A stretch of DNA of 64,000 bases from Poseidonibacter antarcticus (GTDB taxonomy: Bacteria; Campylobacterota; Campylobacteria; Campylobacterales; Arcobacteraceae): the NCBI RefSeq assembly GCF_003667345.1, contig NZ_RCWF01000012.1:1-64000 (forward strand), written 5' to 3'. Below the pieces are notes generated by a model. That model searched no databases. It saw only the letters and a program-made list of their open reading frames with translations, and was not told where the DNA came from. Every line of letters starts with the position of its first letter. Within the stretch, counting starts at the first letter, position 1. Positions 43,398 through 52,325 of the stretch are shown here, piece by piece. Position numbers and translations under genes: made by a program.

Positions 43398-44456
43398 TTA
43401 TATTGACTTAAAAAGTGGACTTCGTATATTATCTTCATGCAAATCTGCCTTTGAAAAAAATTTCTCTGTATGAATATCTTTTTCAAATAATCTACCTTGC
43501 ATAAGTGCTGTAATACAAGCGTCACTCATCATTGGTGGTCCACAAAGATATGCTTTATTACCTGCAAATTGATTATCATATAATTTTTTTGCAACATCAT
43601 TTGTAAAGCCGATTTCTCCTGCCCATTTTTCATTTTTATTATTAGATAAAACAGGAACATACTTGAAGTTTTTATATTTTGTTTCTAAATCTTTAAATAA
43701 ATCAGCATAATAAAGTTCTTCTTCATTTCTTGCCCCATGAAATAATGTGATTGGTAAAGTACATCCATTCTCTAATTCATCTAAAATCATAGATTTTGGG
43801 CTTGAAAGTCCTGAACCTCCAGCAAAGAATATCATTGGTTTTTGAGCACTCTTTTTTACAAAGAATCTTCCAAAAGGACCTGTTATTTTTCTTCTATCTC
43901 CAACTTTTACATTATTATGAATCCATGGTGTTGCTTCACCATCTGGAATAATACCAATATTTAATTCAATAATTTTTCCTGTACTTGGTTGGTTTGCCAA
44001 TGAAAATGCTCGTGGTTCTTTAAAACCAGGAACATGATAGTTAATATATTGTCCAGCTTGAAAATCTAATTCTTCATCAAGTTCTATCCAAAGTCCAAGT
44101 ATTCTAGGTGTTAACATTTCTCTTTTTATAACTGTCCCCATAACATCTTTTACAGGTATTGTTCTTGCATCAACATCGACATCAATATCAGCTTCAATAA
44201 CAACGTCTTCAATTATTGTTGCTGTACAAGCTAAACAATATCCATCCTCTCTCTCGCTTTCCATTAACGCAAAATTTGAGGCATCACCTAAATCAACTTC
44301 ACCTTCTAAAACTTCAACTTTACAAGTGCCACAAAGTCCATGATTACAAGCATGAGGAAGGTAAACTCCTTGACGTAATGCAGCATCAAGAAGGCTTTGC
44401 CCTTCTTGAACATCTACAATATCACCTGTTGGTTCAATTTCTAATTTACAACTCAT
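43398..44456 (-). CDS. dmpP: Phenol hydroxylase reductase component
   Basis: 352 residues. The N-terminal plant-type ferredoxin domain has CNHGLCGTCKVEVLEG and a fourth Cys in CLACT. The FAD domain has FKEPRAFSLAN (RxxS motif) and the NAD domain IFFAGGSGLSSPKSMI and AYLCGPPMMSDACI. It passes electrons from NADH through FAD and [2Fe-2S] to the di-iron oxygenase DmpLNO. One nt separates it from dmpO. Confidence 0.93.
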   Translation of the reverse strand: MSCKLEIEPTGDIVDVQEGQSLLDAALRQGVYLPHACNHGLCGTCKVEVLEGEVDLGDASNFALMESEREDGYCLACTATIIEDVVIEADIDVDVDARTIPVKDVMGTVIKREMLTPRILGLWIELDEELDFQAGQYINYHVPGFKEPRAFSLANQPSTGKIIELNIGIIPDGEATPWIHNNVKVGDRRKITGPFGRFFVKKSAQKPMIFFAGGSGLSSPKSMILDELENGCTLPITLFHGARNEEELYYADLFKDLETKYKNFKYVPVLSNNKNEKWAGEIGFTNDVAKKLYDNQFAGNKAYLCGPPMMSDACITALMQGRLFEKDIHTEKFFSKADLHEDNIRSPLFKSI

Positions 44457-44457
44457 T

Positions 44458-44817
44458 TTATGCTCCTACTCTTCCCGTTAATGAAGGTGTTGTAAATGTT
44501 ATAAAGGACTTATGTCCAACACCATTTTCTTTTAAACTTTTAGAAAAGTCAGGGTTCACAACTTTTCCATCAATTTCCCAAATCACTTCTGTTTTATCAA
44601 AATCTAAGTCAGCAAAATCAGGTTCTATTTTATAAGTTAAAGGAATAATATCTGATATTAAGGCCCCAAAAAGCATATCTGGTGGAAAAGGAAATGCTCT
44701 GGGAGAGCAAACAACTCTATGCCCATACCAATATATGTAAACTAACTGATTTCCATGAAATTTATCTAAACTATCTTTCATTATATTTGGATATTCTCCA
44801 ATTGATTGAATTGCCAT
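44458..44817 (-). CDS. dmpO: Phenol hydroxylase small oxygenase subunit
   Basis: 119 residues. Opening AIQSIGEYPNIMKDSLDKFH and FPFPPDMLFGALISDIIPLT match the DmpO/TomA4 gamma subunit of soluble di-iron phenol hydroxylases. It forms the (LNO)2 oxygenase core. Its place between dmpN and dmpP is the conserved order. Confidence 0.9.
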   Translation of the reverse strand: MAIQSIGEYPNIMKDSLDKFHGNQLVYIYWYGHRVVCSPRAFPFPPDMLFGALISDIIPLTYKIEPDFADLDFDKTEVIWEIDGKVVNPDFSKSLKENGVGHKSFITFTTPSLTGRVGA

Positions 44818-44832
44818 ATCTATTCTCCTTTA

Positions 44833-46347
44833 TTATTTATTTTTTAATTTATTCCACATAGTTTCATCAGGTGAACCTACATAATCCATATTATCTACCC
44901 CATCTTCAAGCTTGTACCATTTTAATACTTCTGGGATTGTAGCACCGCCACAATTTCCTTGGAAAATTTGATGAGGAGGTAACCATGCTTGAATATATTT
45001 TTCAGGTTGCTCTTCAAATATATGTTTACACCCTTTAGAACAAGTATGGAATTTTTGTCCCTTATATTCACTTGTTTCATGAGTATAAACTTCTGGATGT
45101 CCACCCTCAATATCCGTAAATCCTAAAGGAATTTGACAAGTCTGACATACTAAAGGTAATACTTCAGAATAAAATCTTTCACCTTTTTTTTCTAATTCAA
45201 TATATCTTTCAAACATTGGTCTATAATATTTATCAAATGTATCAGGATATTTTTCACTTAACCAGTTCATTTTAGTTTCATCTGGCATCCATGTATGGAA
45301 TGCAGATGCATTAGTATGATTATAAAAAATATTCCATACTTGATGAGATAAGTGTCCTTTTTCTGCAACAATTGTATCAATAAATTCTTGTGGAACTTTA
45401 ATTCCATATTTCTCTAAATCTTTGTATAAAGCCATACAGTTTTGTTCAATATATAATTCAACTGATTCGCCCCATGAAGTTGGAGAATTTGGTAACATAT
45501 AATCCATCATCATAGATACTAAACCTAATAATCGATATCCTCTCCATAACCATTTATCCATCCATTTTTGAACAATTGGTACATTACCAGCATCTTGTTC
45601 TAACATAAATTTAATAGCAGAAAGACCTAATGTCATATGTCTAGCTTCATCACTTTGTGCAGAGAACCCAAATGTTACAGTAGCCATATCGCCATTATAA
45701 GCAGCTCCACTCATAAATGGTACAAATAATAAACTTGTAAGTACAAATTCAAAAGAAAATGAAATAGCAGTTAAATATTCAAAAGGTCCTGCTGTACTTG
45801 CATCATCACCAAATGACTTAGGAACTGATAAATACCAAACTCTATCATGTGCAGTACTATAATCATGAAATCCATCAAAATATTTATTATAATGACTCAT
45901 TGTATGAACTTGAGTTTGGAAGTGTCTTAATTCATCTATGGCCTGCATTTGACAAGCAATTGAAGCACCCTCTCCTTTAAATGCTCTTGCGGCATGAGAG
46001 AATCCTTGAACAACCTTATACTCCAATGGAGTAATACCAGTTATAAATAACTTTAGTGCATTAACATATCTTCCATCAGAAATATTTTTTTGTCCATTAT
46101 TTTGTGCGAAAGCATCAATAATCGAATAAAGTTTTTTATCTTTTTCTGCTTGTAATTTCCAGTATGAATCCATAGTCATTCTAAATGGATCTTCCCAATC
46201 TTCCCAATCATGAATTTTAATACCTTCCATTTCTAAATATGGGAAGACATCTTCTTCTTTTTGATATGTTGGATCCCATCCAAGTCTAGTCATATATTTA
46301 TATGATTCTTTTTTATTTAATCTCTTTTTTCTTTGGTTTGCACTCAT
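44833..46347 (-). CDS. dmpN: Phenol hydroxylase large oxygenase subunit (di-iron)
   Basis: 504 residues, about full length. The two ExxH di-iron ligand motifs are DELRHFQTQVH near residue 143 and SDEARHMTLG near residue 237, with the additional Glu ligands in KGEGASIACQ and FEFVLTSLLF-type helices. LGWDPTYQKEEDVFPYLEME is the conserved N-terminus. A Cys-rich YHS-like end (CQTCQIPLGFTD, FHTCSKGCKHIFEE) binds zinc in the family. It hydroxylates phenol to catechol using O2. Confidence 0.95.
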   Translation of the reverse strand: MSANQRKKRLNKKESYKYMTRLGWDPTYQKEEDVFPYLEMEGIKIHDWEDWEDPFRMTMDSYWKLQAEKDKKLYSIIDAFAQNNGQKNISDGRYVNALKLFITGITPLEYKVVQGFSHAARAFKGEGASIACQMQAIDELRHFQTQVHTMSHYNKYFDGFHDYSTAHDRVWYLSVPKSFGDDASTAGPFEYLTAISFSFEFVLTSLLFVPFMSGAAYNGDMATVTFGFSAQSDEARHMTLGLSAIKFMLEQDAGNVPIVQKWMDKWLWRGYRLLGLVSMMMDYMLPNSPTSWGESVELYIEQNCMALYKDLEKYGIKVPQEFIDTIVAEKGHLSHQVWNIFYNHTNASAFHTWMPDETKMNWLSEKYPDTFDKYYRPMFERYIELEKKGERFYSEVLPLVCQTCQIPLGFTDIEGGHPEVYTHETSEYKGQKFHTCSKGCKHIFEEQPEKYIQAWLPPHQIFQGNCGGATIPEVLKWYKLEDGVDNMDYVGSPDETMWNKLKNK

Positions 46348-46364
46348 AATATTTCCTTTTATTA

Positions 46365-46640
46365 TTAATTATTCCAATAAATTATAAATTCATCATCTGT
46401 TTCATCAATCTGACCACCTATAGATATAAGAACTAATTGTAGTTCTTCAGGATCCCAATCTCTTCCTAATACTTCTGATACAGTTGAAGCTTTTACTGTA
46501 ATACGTTCAGGTCTTTCAATTTGTATCATTGCGGGTTTATTTGTAATTACTACCCCCTCATTATCTTCTCTAATTGCTTCTGCAATTGCTCTTCCATCTT
46601 CTGTAGCTTGAATATTTAATAACGCTATGCTTTCTGACAT
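46365..46640 (-). CDS. dmpM: Phenol hydroxylase effector (coupling) protein
   Basis: 91 residues. ATEDGRAIAEAIREDNEGVV and MIQIERPERITVKA with VSEVLGRDWDPEELQLVLIS match the cofactor-less MmoB/DmpM family, which binds the oxygenase and tunes its active site. Its position between dmpL and dmpN is conserved. Confidence 0.93.
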   Translation of the reverse strand: MSESIALLNIQATEDGRAIAEAIREDNEGVVITNKPAMIQIERPERITVKASTVSEVLGRDWDPEELQLVLISIGGQIDETDDEFIIYWNN

Positions 46641-46669
46641 TTGGTTTCCTTTAATATTTATTTTTTATT

Positions 46670-47662
46670 TTATAAATTCAATCCAGAATTATTCAATCTT
46701 TCAACTAATTCTGTTTTAGAAGAATTAATTAATTCTTCTGAATTATCAGAAAATGAAACCAATGTTTTCATTGAATTCTCCATAATCTCAATATCTTCTT
46801 TTACCCATTGTGTTAATAGTTCCTTATTTTCAGTAGATTCAAGAGCCATTATTTTTATAATATTATTCAGCCATTTAGCTGTTTCTTCATACCATGATGT
46901 AATAAACTCACTCAACATTGGAAGTACCATTTCTTCATGTTCAGCCATATATTTTGAAAATTCATTGATCATTAAAGGGATTACAAAACCATCGAAAACA
47001 ATATTTTGTTTTACAAATAATCTAATTGGATCTTTTACAACTAGAGAATCTTCAACAGCTTTTCTTAATGCTTGCCATTTAGGATCGTTTAACCAAGCAT
47101 CTTTACCTTCATCTAATTTTTTAACATCATTATTTCCTAATAGTAAAATGATTTTAGTTATATGTTGAGCCATCCCTAATCTATCTTCAGCATGAAATAA
47201 ACAAGCCGAAGCCATTGCTGTACCATAAACTCTATCAACAATCGTTAGATTATTCATATTCCCACCATATTCATAATGTCTAAGGGGTGTTAAAAAATCA
47301 AATACTTTTTGTAAATTTTCTTTTTTTATAAAATTAACTAAACCTCGTTTATCAATAAATTCAAGACTTTGATCATTAGCTGCATTTTGTGTAGCTCGAG
47401 TCGACACATAAGACATATAATGAAATTTTCTTGGATCCAATAAATCATACCAATCATTCATTTTTATTTCAGTTCTATTTTTATCATAAATCTCAAACTC
47501 TGGTTCCCATTGTGGTCTATAATGAAAATTCTCTGTTGGTTGTGCATCATACATAGCTTCTTCATATCTTGAAGCTGGTCTATCTTCTCCTAACCTTTTA
47601 GCGACATGATTAAAAGTATGTCTCTTTGGTTCAATTTCAACACTTGCTATATTTAATTCCAT
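46670..47662 (-). CDS. dmpL: Phenol hydroxylase beta oxygenase subunit
   Basis: 330 residues. KRHTFNHVAKRLGEDRPASR, EGTQ-type helices replaced by MNDWYDLLDPRKFHYMSYVS, and LTPLRHYEYGGNMNNL are the conserved parts of the DmpL/TomA1 beta subunit. It has the ferritin-like fold without di-iron ligands and stabilises the DmpN active subunit. Confidence 0.92.
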   Translation of the reverse strand: MELNIASVEIEPKRHTFNHVAKRLGEDRPASRYEEAMYDAQPTENFHYRPQWEPEFEIYDKNRTEIKMNDWYDLLDPRKFHYMSYVSTRATQNAANDQSLEFIDKRGLVNFIKKENLQKVFDFLTPLRHYEYGGNMNNLTIVDRVYGTAMASACLFHAEDRLGMAQHITKIILLLGNNDVKKLDEGKDAWLNDPKWQALRKAVEDSLVVKDPIRLFVKQNIVFDGFVIPLMINEFSKYMAEHEEMVLPMLSEFITSWYEETAKWLNNIIKIMALESTENKELLTQWVKEDIEIMENSMKTLVSFSDNSEELINSSKTELVERLNNSGLNL

Positions 47663-47677
47663 ATTTTCTCCTTAATT

Positions 47678-47911
47678 TTAATTTAATCCGTATTTCCAAT
47701 TTTTGTCATCTATTAATATCTCATCTTCTTGTTCTTTAGTAAAAAAAGATACTCTATTATTTTGACAAAATTCAATAAAAGCTTTGTATGGTAAAAGTAA
47801 TTCAACATTCATTACCGCTTCACCTACTGCAAAATTAAATTCTACAAATCCATCATTTCTTAATTCTATGATTTGTACAAATTTTTTTTGGTCTGGCATT
47901 AATTCATGCAT
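47678..47911 (-). CDS. dmpK: Phenol hydroxylase assembly protein
   Basis: About 77 residues from ATG 47911, with GGGAG 7 nt before it; the in-frame ATG 47938 would add nine residues and lacks a ribosome binding site. KKFVQIIELRNDGFVEFNFA and LLLPYKAFIEFCQNN match DmpK, which helps insert iron into the oxygenase. First gene of the operon, it lies behind a response-regulator-like direct repeat and -10 element. Confidence 0.85.
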   Translation of the reverse strand: MHELMPDQKKFVQIIELRNDGFVEFNFAVGEAVMNVELLLPYKAFIEFCQNNRVSFFTKEQEDEILIDDKNWKYGLN

Positions 47912-47942
47912 ACGTAAACTCCCTTTTAATTTAAACAAGTGA

Positions 47943-47975
47943 ATCTTAAATCAAAAATATCGCTAAATTATCGCA
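47943..47975 (-). promoter_or_regulatory. dmpK promoter with 18-bp direct-repeat activator box
   Basis: Read on the minus strand: TGCGATAATTTAGCGATA (47975 to 47958), 9 bp, then TAAGAT (47948 to 47943) as -10. GCGATA recurs with an 11-bp period. The same box, with the same 9-bp distance, precedes the SDR and porin genes. There is no -35 TTGACA, so activation by a regulator at the box is likely; the neighbouring OmpR-type regulator is the candidate. Confidence 0.75.
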
Positions 47976-48030
47976 ATCTTTTTTTATAGATATAATTTCT
48001 GATATAATTTCCAAATAAGGGGACAAATAC

Positions 48031-49335
48031 ATGATTGAATTATTAAAAAACTTTAAAAATAAAATACTTAATAAAAATAAATTAGCAAAAAGATTCTCTT
48101 TGACTTATGTAATAATTGGAGTCTTAGGAGCAGTATTTCTTGATAAACTAATTAGAATTTTTTTTGAATATAATAGTTTTTCACAGCAAGGACCTTTAAC
48201 TTTTGGTATTTTATTTGTTATATCAACAGCTACAATTCTTTATTTAATGATTAATCATATGCAAAAAGTAATCAAAAGAATAGAAACCTCATACAAAGAG
48301 TTAAAAAGAAAAGATAAGGATAGATTACTTCCTTATGAGTTTGCACTAGATAACTCAGTTGATGCAATTTATTGGTTTACTTTAGATAGTAAATTTGTAT
48401 ATGTAAATAACGCAGCTTGTACTATGCTTGGTTATACGAAAGAAGAAATGCTTAATATGTATTTAGAAGATATGGATCCAACTTTTAATAGAAATACAGC
48501 CCAAAATACAATGCTGCAAATAAAGAATTGTAAAAACTGGTCAATAGAAACAATGCAGAGAAAAAAAGATGGGAATATCATTAATATAGAGGTTTCAGGA
48601 CATGGATTTAGGCATGGAGGAGAAGTTTTTATTTGTGCCTTTGGAAGAGATATTACACCTAGAATTGCATATAGAAAAAAAATTACTGATATGAACCAAA
48701 AGTTACAGAAATCAGTAGATGAAAAAGAAATTCTTCTTAAAGAAATTCATCATAGAGTTAAAAATAATATGGAAATCATTTCATCTTTATTAACAATGCA
48801 ATATAGAAGAGTACACGATGAAGAAATAAAATATATTTTAAAACAAAGTCGTAGTAGAATCAACACTATGGCATTAGTTCATGAATTTTTATACCTAGGA
48901 GAAAATTTAGCTTATATAAATATTGAAGATTATATAGAAAGACTAATTGAAGATATAAGAGAACTTTATATTTCAAACAATACTTATCTAGAAGTAGATT
49001 TAAATATAGATAAACTTATATTTTCTACAAATAGATGTATTCAAGTGGGAATGGTATTACATGAACTTTGTGTAAATTCACTAAAATATGCATTTAATAA
49101 AAATAGAGATAATCTACTTTGTATTCATATAAAAAAATCTACTGAAATGATTCATCTTAAAATTAGAGACAATGGAAAAGGCCTAGATGATATGCACTCA
49201 TTATATAAAACTGATTCTATTGGAATGCAACTAATTCACTCCATTGTAGAAGACCAATTAGATGGGGAAATAAAATTTAAAAATAATAACGGATTAGAGT
49301 GTAATATCTTTTTTCCATTAAAGGAAGAAGAATGA
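48031..49335 (+). CDS. PAS-domain sensor histidine kinase (HisKA_2 type)
   Basis: 434 residues. Two membrane helices near 22-40 and 58-78 with a very short periplasmic loop, a coiled linker, then a PAS domain about 105-215 (DNSVDAIYWFTLDSKFVYVN). EKEILLKEIHHRVKNNMEII near residue 240 is the HisKA_2 phosphoacceptor box. GMVLHELCVNSLKYAFNKNR and IRDNGKGL belong to the HWE/HisKA_2-type ATPase. Since little is periplasmic, the PAS domain probably senses a cytoplasmic or membrane ligand, perhaps an aromatic. The response regulator gene overlaps by 4 nt. Confidence 0.88.
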   Translation: MIELLKNFKNKILNKNKLAKRFSLTYVIIGVLGAVFLDKLIRIFFEYNSFSQQGPLTFGILFVISTATILYLMINHMQKVIKRIETSYKELKRKDKDRLLPYEFALDNSVDAIYWFTLDSKFVYVNNAACTMLGYTKEEMLNMYLEDMDPTFNRNTAQNTMLQIKNCKNWSIETMQRKKDGNIINIEVSGHGFRHGGEVFICAFGRDITPRIAYRKKITDMNQKLQKSVDEKEILLKEIHHRVKNNMEIISSLLTMQYRRVHDEEIKYILKQSRSRINTMALVHEFLYLGENLAYINIEDYIERLIEDIRELYISNNTYLEVDLNIDKLIFSTNRCIQVGMVLHELCVNSLKYAFNKNRDNLLCIHIKKSTEMIHLKIRDNGKGLDDMHSLYKTDSIGMQLIHSIVEDQLDGEIKFKNNNGLECNIFFPLKEEE

Positions 49336-50090
49336 ATAAAACAAAAATTTTAATAGTTGAAGATGAATCTATAATTGCAATGAACTTAAAAGAGACATTA
49401 TTAGAATTGGGATATGAATCTTGTGGAATAGCTCCTAATAGATGTAAGACAATAAAGATTCTTGAAAGAGGTGTTTTACCAGATTTAATATTAATGGATA
49501 TTTATTTAAAAGGTCCCACAACAGGAATTGAGATAGCAAAAGAATTAAAAGTTATACTCCCTCATGTCCCTGTAGTATTTCTTACTGCAAATTCAGAGGT
49601 GGCTACAATAAAAAAAGCTTCAGAAACATTAGCTTATGGTTATATACTAAAACCTTATAAAAAAAGTCATTTACATGCAACAATAGAAGTTGCCCTAGAA
49701 AAATCAAAAAATGACAATAAAAAAAGTAATGAATTAAATGCAATTGAAAATATTAATAAAACTCTTACTCATCAATTAGAAATCACTAGAGAACAAAAAT
49801 CAAGAACAGTCAAATTAAAGTATGGTTATCTATTTGATAAAGAAAAAGAAATTTTGTATTATGGAGATTTACCTATAAAACTAACAAAAAAAGAATCACA
49901 AATTATAAAAATACTTTGTAATAGTGCTGGGTTTTATGTATCTCAAGAACAATTAGAATATGCAATCTGGCAAGATGAACCAGCTGGATATGCAGCATTT
50001 AGATCAATTCTTTTTAGACTAAGAAATAAGTTACATAAAGATCTAATTACAACTCAAAGTAATACAGGTTATAAAATAGAGATTATTTAA
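49332..50090 (+). CDS. OmpR-type response regulator of the phenol cluster
   Basis: 252 residues. The receiver domain has KILIVEDESIIAMNLKETL, the phospho-Asp in DLILMDIYL, Thr in VVFLTAN and Lys in ILKPYKK. After a helical linker (about 130-160) a winged helix follows: LPIKLTKKESQIIKILCNSA and AFRSILFRLRNKL with NTGYKIEII. OmpR-type proteins bind tandem half-sites 10-11 bp apart, exactly the spacing of GCGATA boxes in three promoters of this cluster. It replaces the DmpR/XylR-type activator known from Pseudomonas. Confidence 0.88.
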   Translation: MNKTKILIVEDESIIAMNLKETLLELGYESCGIAPNRCKTIKILERGVLPDLILMDIYLKGPTTGIEIAKELKVILPHVPVVFLTANSEVATIKKASETLAYGYILKPYKKSHLHATIEVALEKSKNDNKKSNELNAIENINKTLTHQLEITREQKSRTVKLKYGYLFDKEKEILYYGDLPIKLTKKESQIIKILCNSAGFYVSQEQLEYAIWQDEPAGYAAFRSILFRLRNKLHKDLITTQSNTGYKIEII

Positions 50091-50247
50091 AAAGATTATT
50101 TTTATTTTTTGCAGAATTTCTTTCTATCTCTTCGAGTTCTTTAAGGAATTCTGCACCTCCTCTTCTAAAAGAAATAAAAATAAATCCAATCATCATACAT
50201 AATAATATACATAAAAAAATACTAATAAAAATATACTCTATAAACAT
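50083..50247 (-). CDS. Small membrane protein, 54 residues
   Basis: ATG 50247 follows a strong AAAAAGGAGTTAAA. One hydrophobic helix (IEYIFISIFLCILLCMMIGF, continuing IFISF) is followed by a positively charged RR and a charged helical tail (FLKELEEIERNSAKNKNN). It converges on the response regulator gene and overlaps its last 8 nt. No family is recognised; the ribosome binding site and coherent topology make it a credible gene. Confidence 0.6.
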   Translation of the reverse strand: MFIEYIFISIFLCILLCMMIGFIFISFRRGGAEFLKELEEIERNSAKNKNNLFK

Positions 50248-50309
50248 TTTAACTCCTTTTTAATTTTGATATCTTAACAAAAACTCTTCGCTTTTTTATC
50301 GTAAAAAAA

Positions 50310-50342
50310 TGCGATAATTTCACGATTTTTTTTCACTATTAT
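50310..50342 (+). promoter_or_regulatory. SDR promoter with the shared 18-bp box
   Basis: TGCGATAATTTCACGATT (50310-50327), 9 bp, then TATTAT (50337-50342). Compared with the dmpK box the second half-site has ACGAT instead of GCGAT. The distance to the -10 is identical. AAGGAG and ATG 50361 follow. Confidence 0.72.
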
Positions 50343-50360
50343 TTTATTAAAGGAGTAATA

Positions 50361-51158
50361 ATGGACTTGAAAATAGAAAATAAAATAGCATTAGTTACAG
50401 GAGCAACACAAGGTATAGGATTTGCAACTGCTAAAAAACTTTGTGAAGAAAAAGCGAATGTAATAATCAATGGAAGAAATAAAGAAAAGTTAGATAATGC
50501 GATAAATAAAATTAAAAAAGATGTCCCCAATGCAAAAATCGCTAGTATTGTAGCTGATTTAAAAGATAATGAAGGTTGTAATTATTTAATATCTAAAATT
50601 CCACATATTGATATTTTAATTAATAATTTAGGAATGTTCGAAGCAAAAAGTTTTGAAGAGATCACAGAAGAAGAATGGCTTCAAATGTTTAACGTAAATG
50701 TAATGAGTGGAGTTAGACTTTCTCAACATTATTTATCAAAAATGCTTGAACAAAACTGGGGAAGAATCATTTTTGTTTCAAGTGAATCTGCACTTAATAT
50801 TCCAAAAGAAATGATTCATTATGGTATGACTAAGACTGCTCAAGTGTCTATAGCTCATGGGATAGCTCAACTTACTCAAGGAACAAATGTAACTTCAAAT
50901 TCTATTATAGTTGGACCTTCAAAATCTGAAGGAGTAATGAAATTTTTGGATGAAATAGGAAAAGAAGAAAATAAAACATTTAAAGAGCTTGAAAAAGAAT
51001 TTTTTGAAATACATAGACCAACTTCACTTACAAAAAGATTCGCAGAAGTTGAAGAGACAGCAAATATGATCGTCTATGCAGCTAGCAGTTTATCTTCTAC
51101 TACAAATGGTGCCATGTTAAGAGCTGACGGTGGAATTATTAATTCTGCATTTAATTAA
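50361..51158 (+). CDS. Short-chain dehydrogenase/reductase
   Basis: 265 residues. IALVTGATQGIGFATAKKLC is the nucleotide loop, INGRNKEKL suggests NADP(H) by its Arg, ILINNLGMFEAKSF is the NNxG motif, and the active site is Ser in VSSESALN with HYGMTKTA giving YxxxK. It sits behind the shared regulatory box with a LeuB-like dehydrogenase 12 nt downstream. A role in side reactions of aromatic breakdown is likely, but no substrate can be named. Confidence 0.82.
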   Translation: MDLKIENKIALVTGATQGIGFATAKKLCEEKANVIINGRNKEKLDNAINKIKKDVPNAKIASIVADLKDNEGCNYLISKIPHIDILINNLGMFEAKSFEEITEEEWLQMFNVNVMSGVRLSQHYLSKMLEQNWGRIIFVSSESALNIPKEMIHYGMTKTAQVSIAHGIAQLTQGTNVTSNSIIVGPSKSEGVMKFLDEIGKEENKTFKELEKEFFEIHRPTSLTKRFAEVEETANMIVYAASSLSSTTNGAMLRADGGIINSAFN

Positions 51159-51170
51159 AAAGGTAAATTA

Positions 51171-52235
51171 ATGAAAAAATATATTATCTCTATTATTAAA
51201 GGTGATGGAATTGGTCCAGAAATTGTGAATGAAGCTATAAAAGTTCTAAATACTGTTTCTAAAACTTGTGGTTTTTCTTTAGAATATAAAGAGTATTTAA
51301 TGGGAGGAATTGCAATTGATAAAACAGGTATTCCTTTACCTAATAAAACAGTAAAAGGAGTATTAAATTCAGATGCTTGTTTATTAGGCGCAATTGGTGG
51401 AGAGAAATGGGATAATTTACCAAATGAATTAAAGCCTGAACGTGGTCTTCTTAAATTTAGAGAAGAGATGGATGTTTATGCTAACTTACGACCTGTACTT
51501 ATTTATGATGAATTAGTAAATGCTTCAACATTAAAGCCTGAAGTAATTGAAGGTGTTGACATTATGATTGTACGTGAACTTCTTGGATGTATTTATTTTG
51601 GACAACCAAGAGAAAATGATGGAACAAAAGCATTTAATACAATGGCTTACACTAAACCAGAGATTATAAGAATTGGTAAAAAAGCATTTGAATTAGCTAT
51701 GGAAAGAGATAAAAGACTTTGCTCTGTTGATAAGGCAAATGTACTTGAGGTTTCTCAATTATGGAGAAGTACTATGGAAGAATTATCGTTAGACTATCCA
51801 GAAGTTAAACTCTCACATATGTACGTTGATAATGCTGCAATGCAACTTGTAAGAAATCCAAAACAGTTTGATGTAATAGTTACAGGAAATATATTTGGAG
51901 ATATTCTATCTGATACTGCATCTATGGTTGTGGGTTCTATTGGACTTCTTCCCTCTGCTTCAATAGGTAATAAAATAGCTGTATATGAACCAATTCATGG
52001 ATCAGCTCCTGATATTGCAGGGATGGGAATTGCCAACCCAATTGCAACTATTGAATCTGCTGGAATGATGTTGAGATATTCTCTTGGAGAAATTGAAGCT
52101 GCCAATAAAATAAATTATGCAATAAAAAAAGCCCTAAAAGACGGATACAGAACAAAAGATTTAGCAGCATTTGATGCTAAAAAAGTTGTTTCTACTTCAG
52201 AAATGGGCGATATTATTTCTAATAATACGAAATAA
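51171..52235 (+). CDS. LeuB-like beta-decarboxylating dehydrogenase
   Basis: 354 residues of the isocitrate/isopropylmalate dehydrogenase family. [40 protein letters not shown] and [16 protein letters not shown] are as in LeuB, as are [20 protein letters not shown] and the NAD-binding [18 protein letters not shown]. LeuC, LeuD and LeuA are not nearby, and it is co-oriented with an SDR in a phenol-regulated transcript. It may act on a 3-substituted malate or tartrate-like acid rather than in leucine synthesis. Confidence 0.8.
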   Translation: MKKYIISIIKGDGIGPEIVNEAIKVLNTVSKTCGFSLEYKEYLMGGIAIDKTGIPLPNKTVKGVLNSDACLLGAIGGEKWDNLPNELKPERGLLKFREEMDVYANLRPVLIYDELVNASTLKPEVIEGVDIMIVRELLGCIYFGQPRENDGTKAFNTMAYTKPEIIRIGKKAFELAMERDKRLCSVDKANVLEVSQLWRSTMEELSLDYPEVKLSHMYVDNAAMQLVRNPKQFDVIVTGNIFGDILSDTASMVVGSIGLLPSASIGNKIAVYEPIHGSAPDIAGMGIANPIATIESAGMMLRYSLGEIEAANKINYAIKKALKDGYRTKDLAAFDAKKVVSTSEMGDIISNNTK

Positions 52236-52242
52236 ATGAAAA

Positions 52243-52275
52243 AGCGATAAAACTGCGATTCCATTTAACTATATT
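52243..52275 (+). promoter_or_regulatory. Porin promoter with the shared 18-bp box
   Basis: AGCGATAAAACTGCGATT (52243-52260), 9 bp, then TATATT (52270-52275). GCGAT recurs with an 11-bp period as in the dmpK and SDR promoters, and the 9-bp distance is the same. It begins 8 nt after the LeuB-like stop codon. Confidence 0.75.
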
Positions 52276-52325
52276 TTTATTTGAAATCATAGAGATATCA
52301 TTAAATTAAACACAAGGAAAAAAAT

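Noticed and set aside
44216-44635. 139-codon plus-strand frame across dmpP/dmpO
   Set aside because: It is antisense to two recognised subunits, is low in complexity (Leu/His-rich) and has no ribosome binding site.
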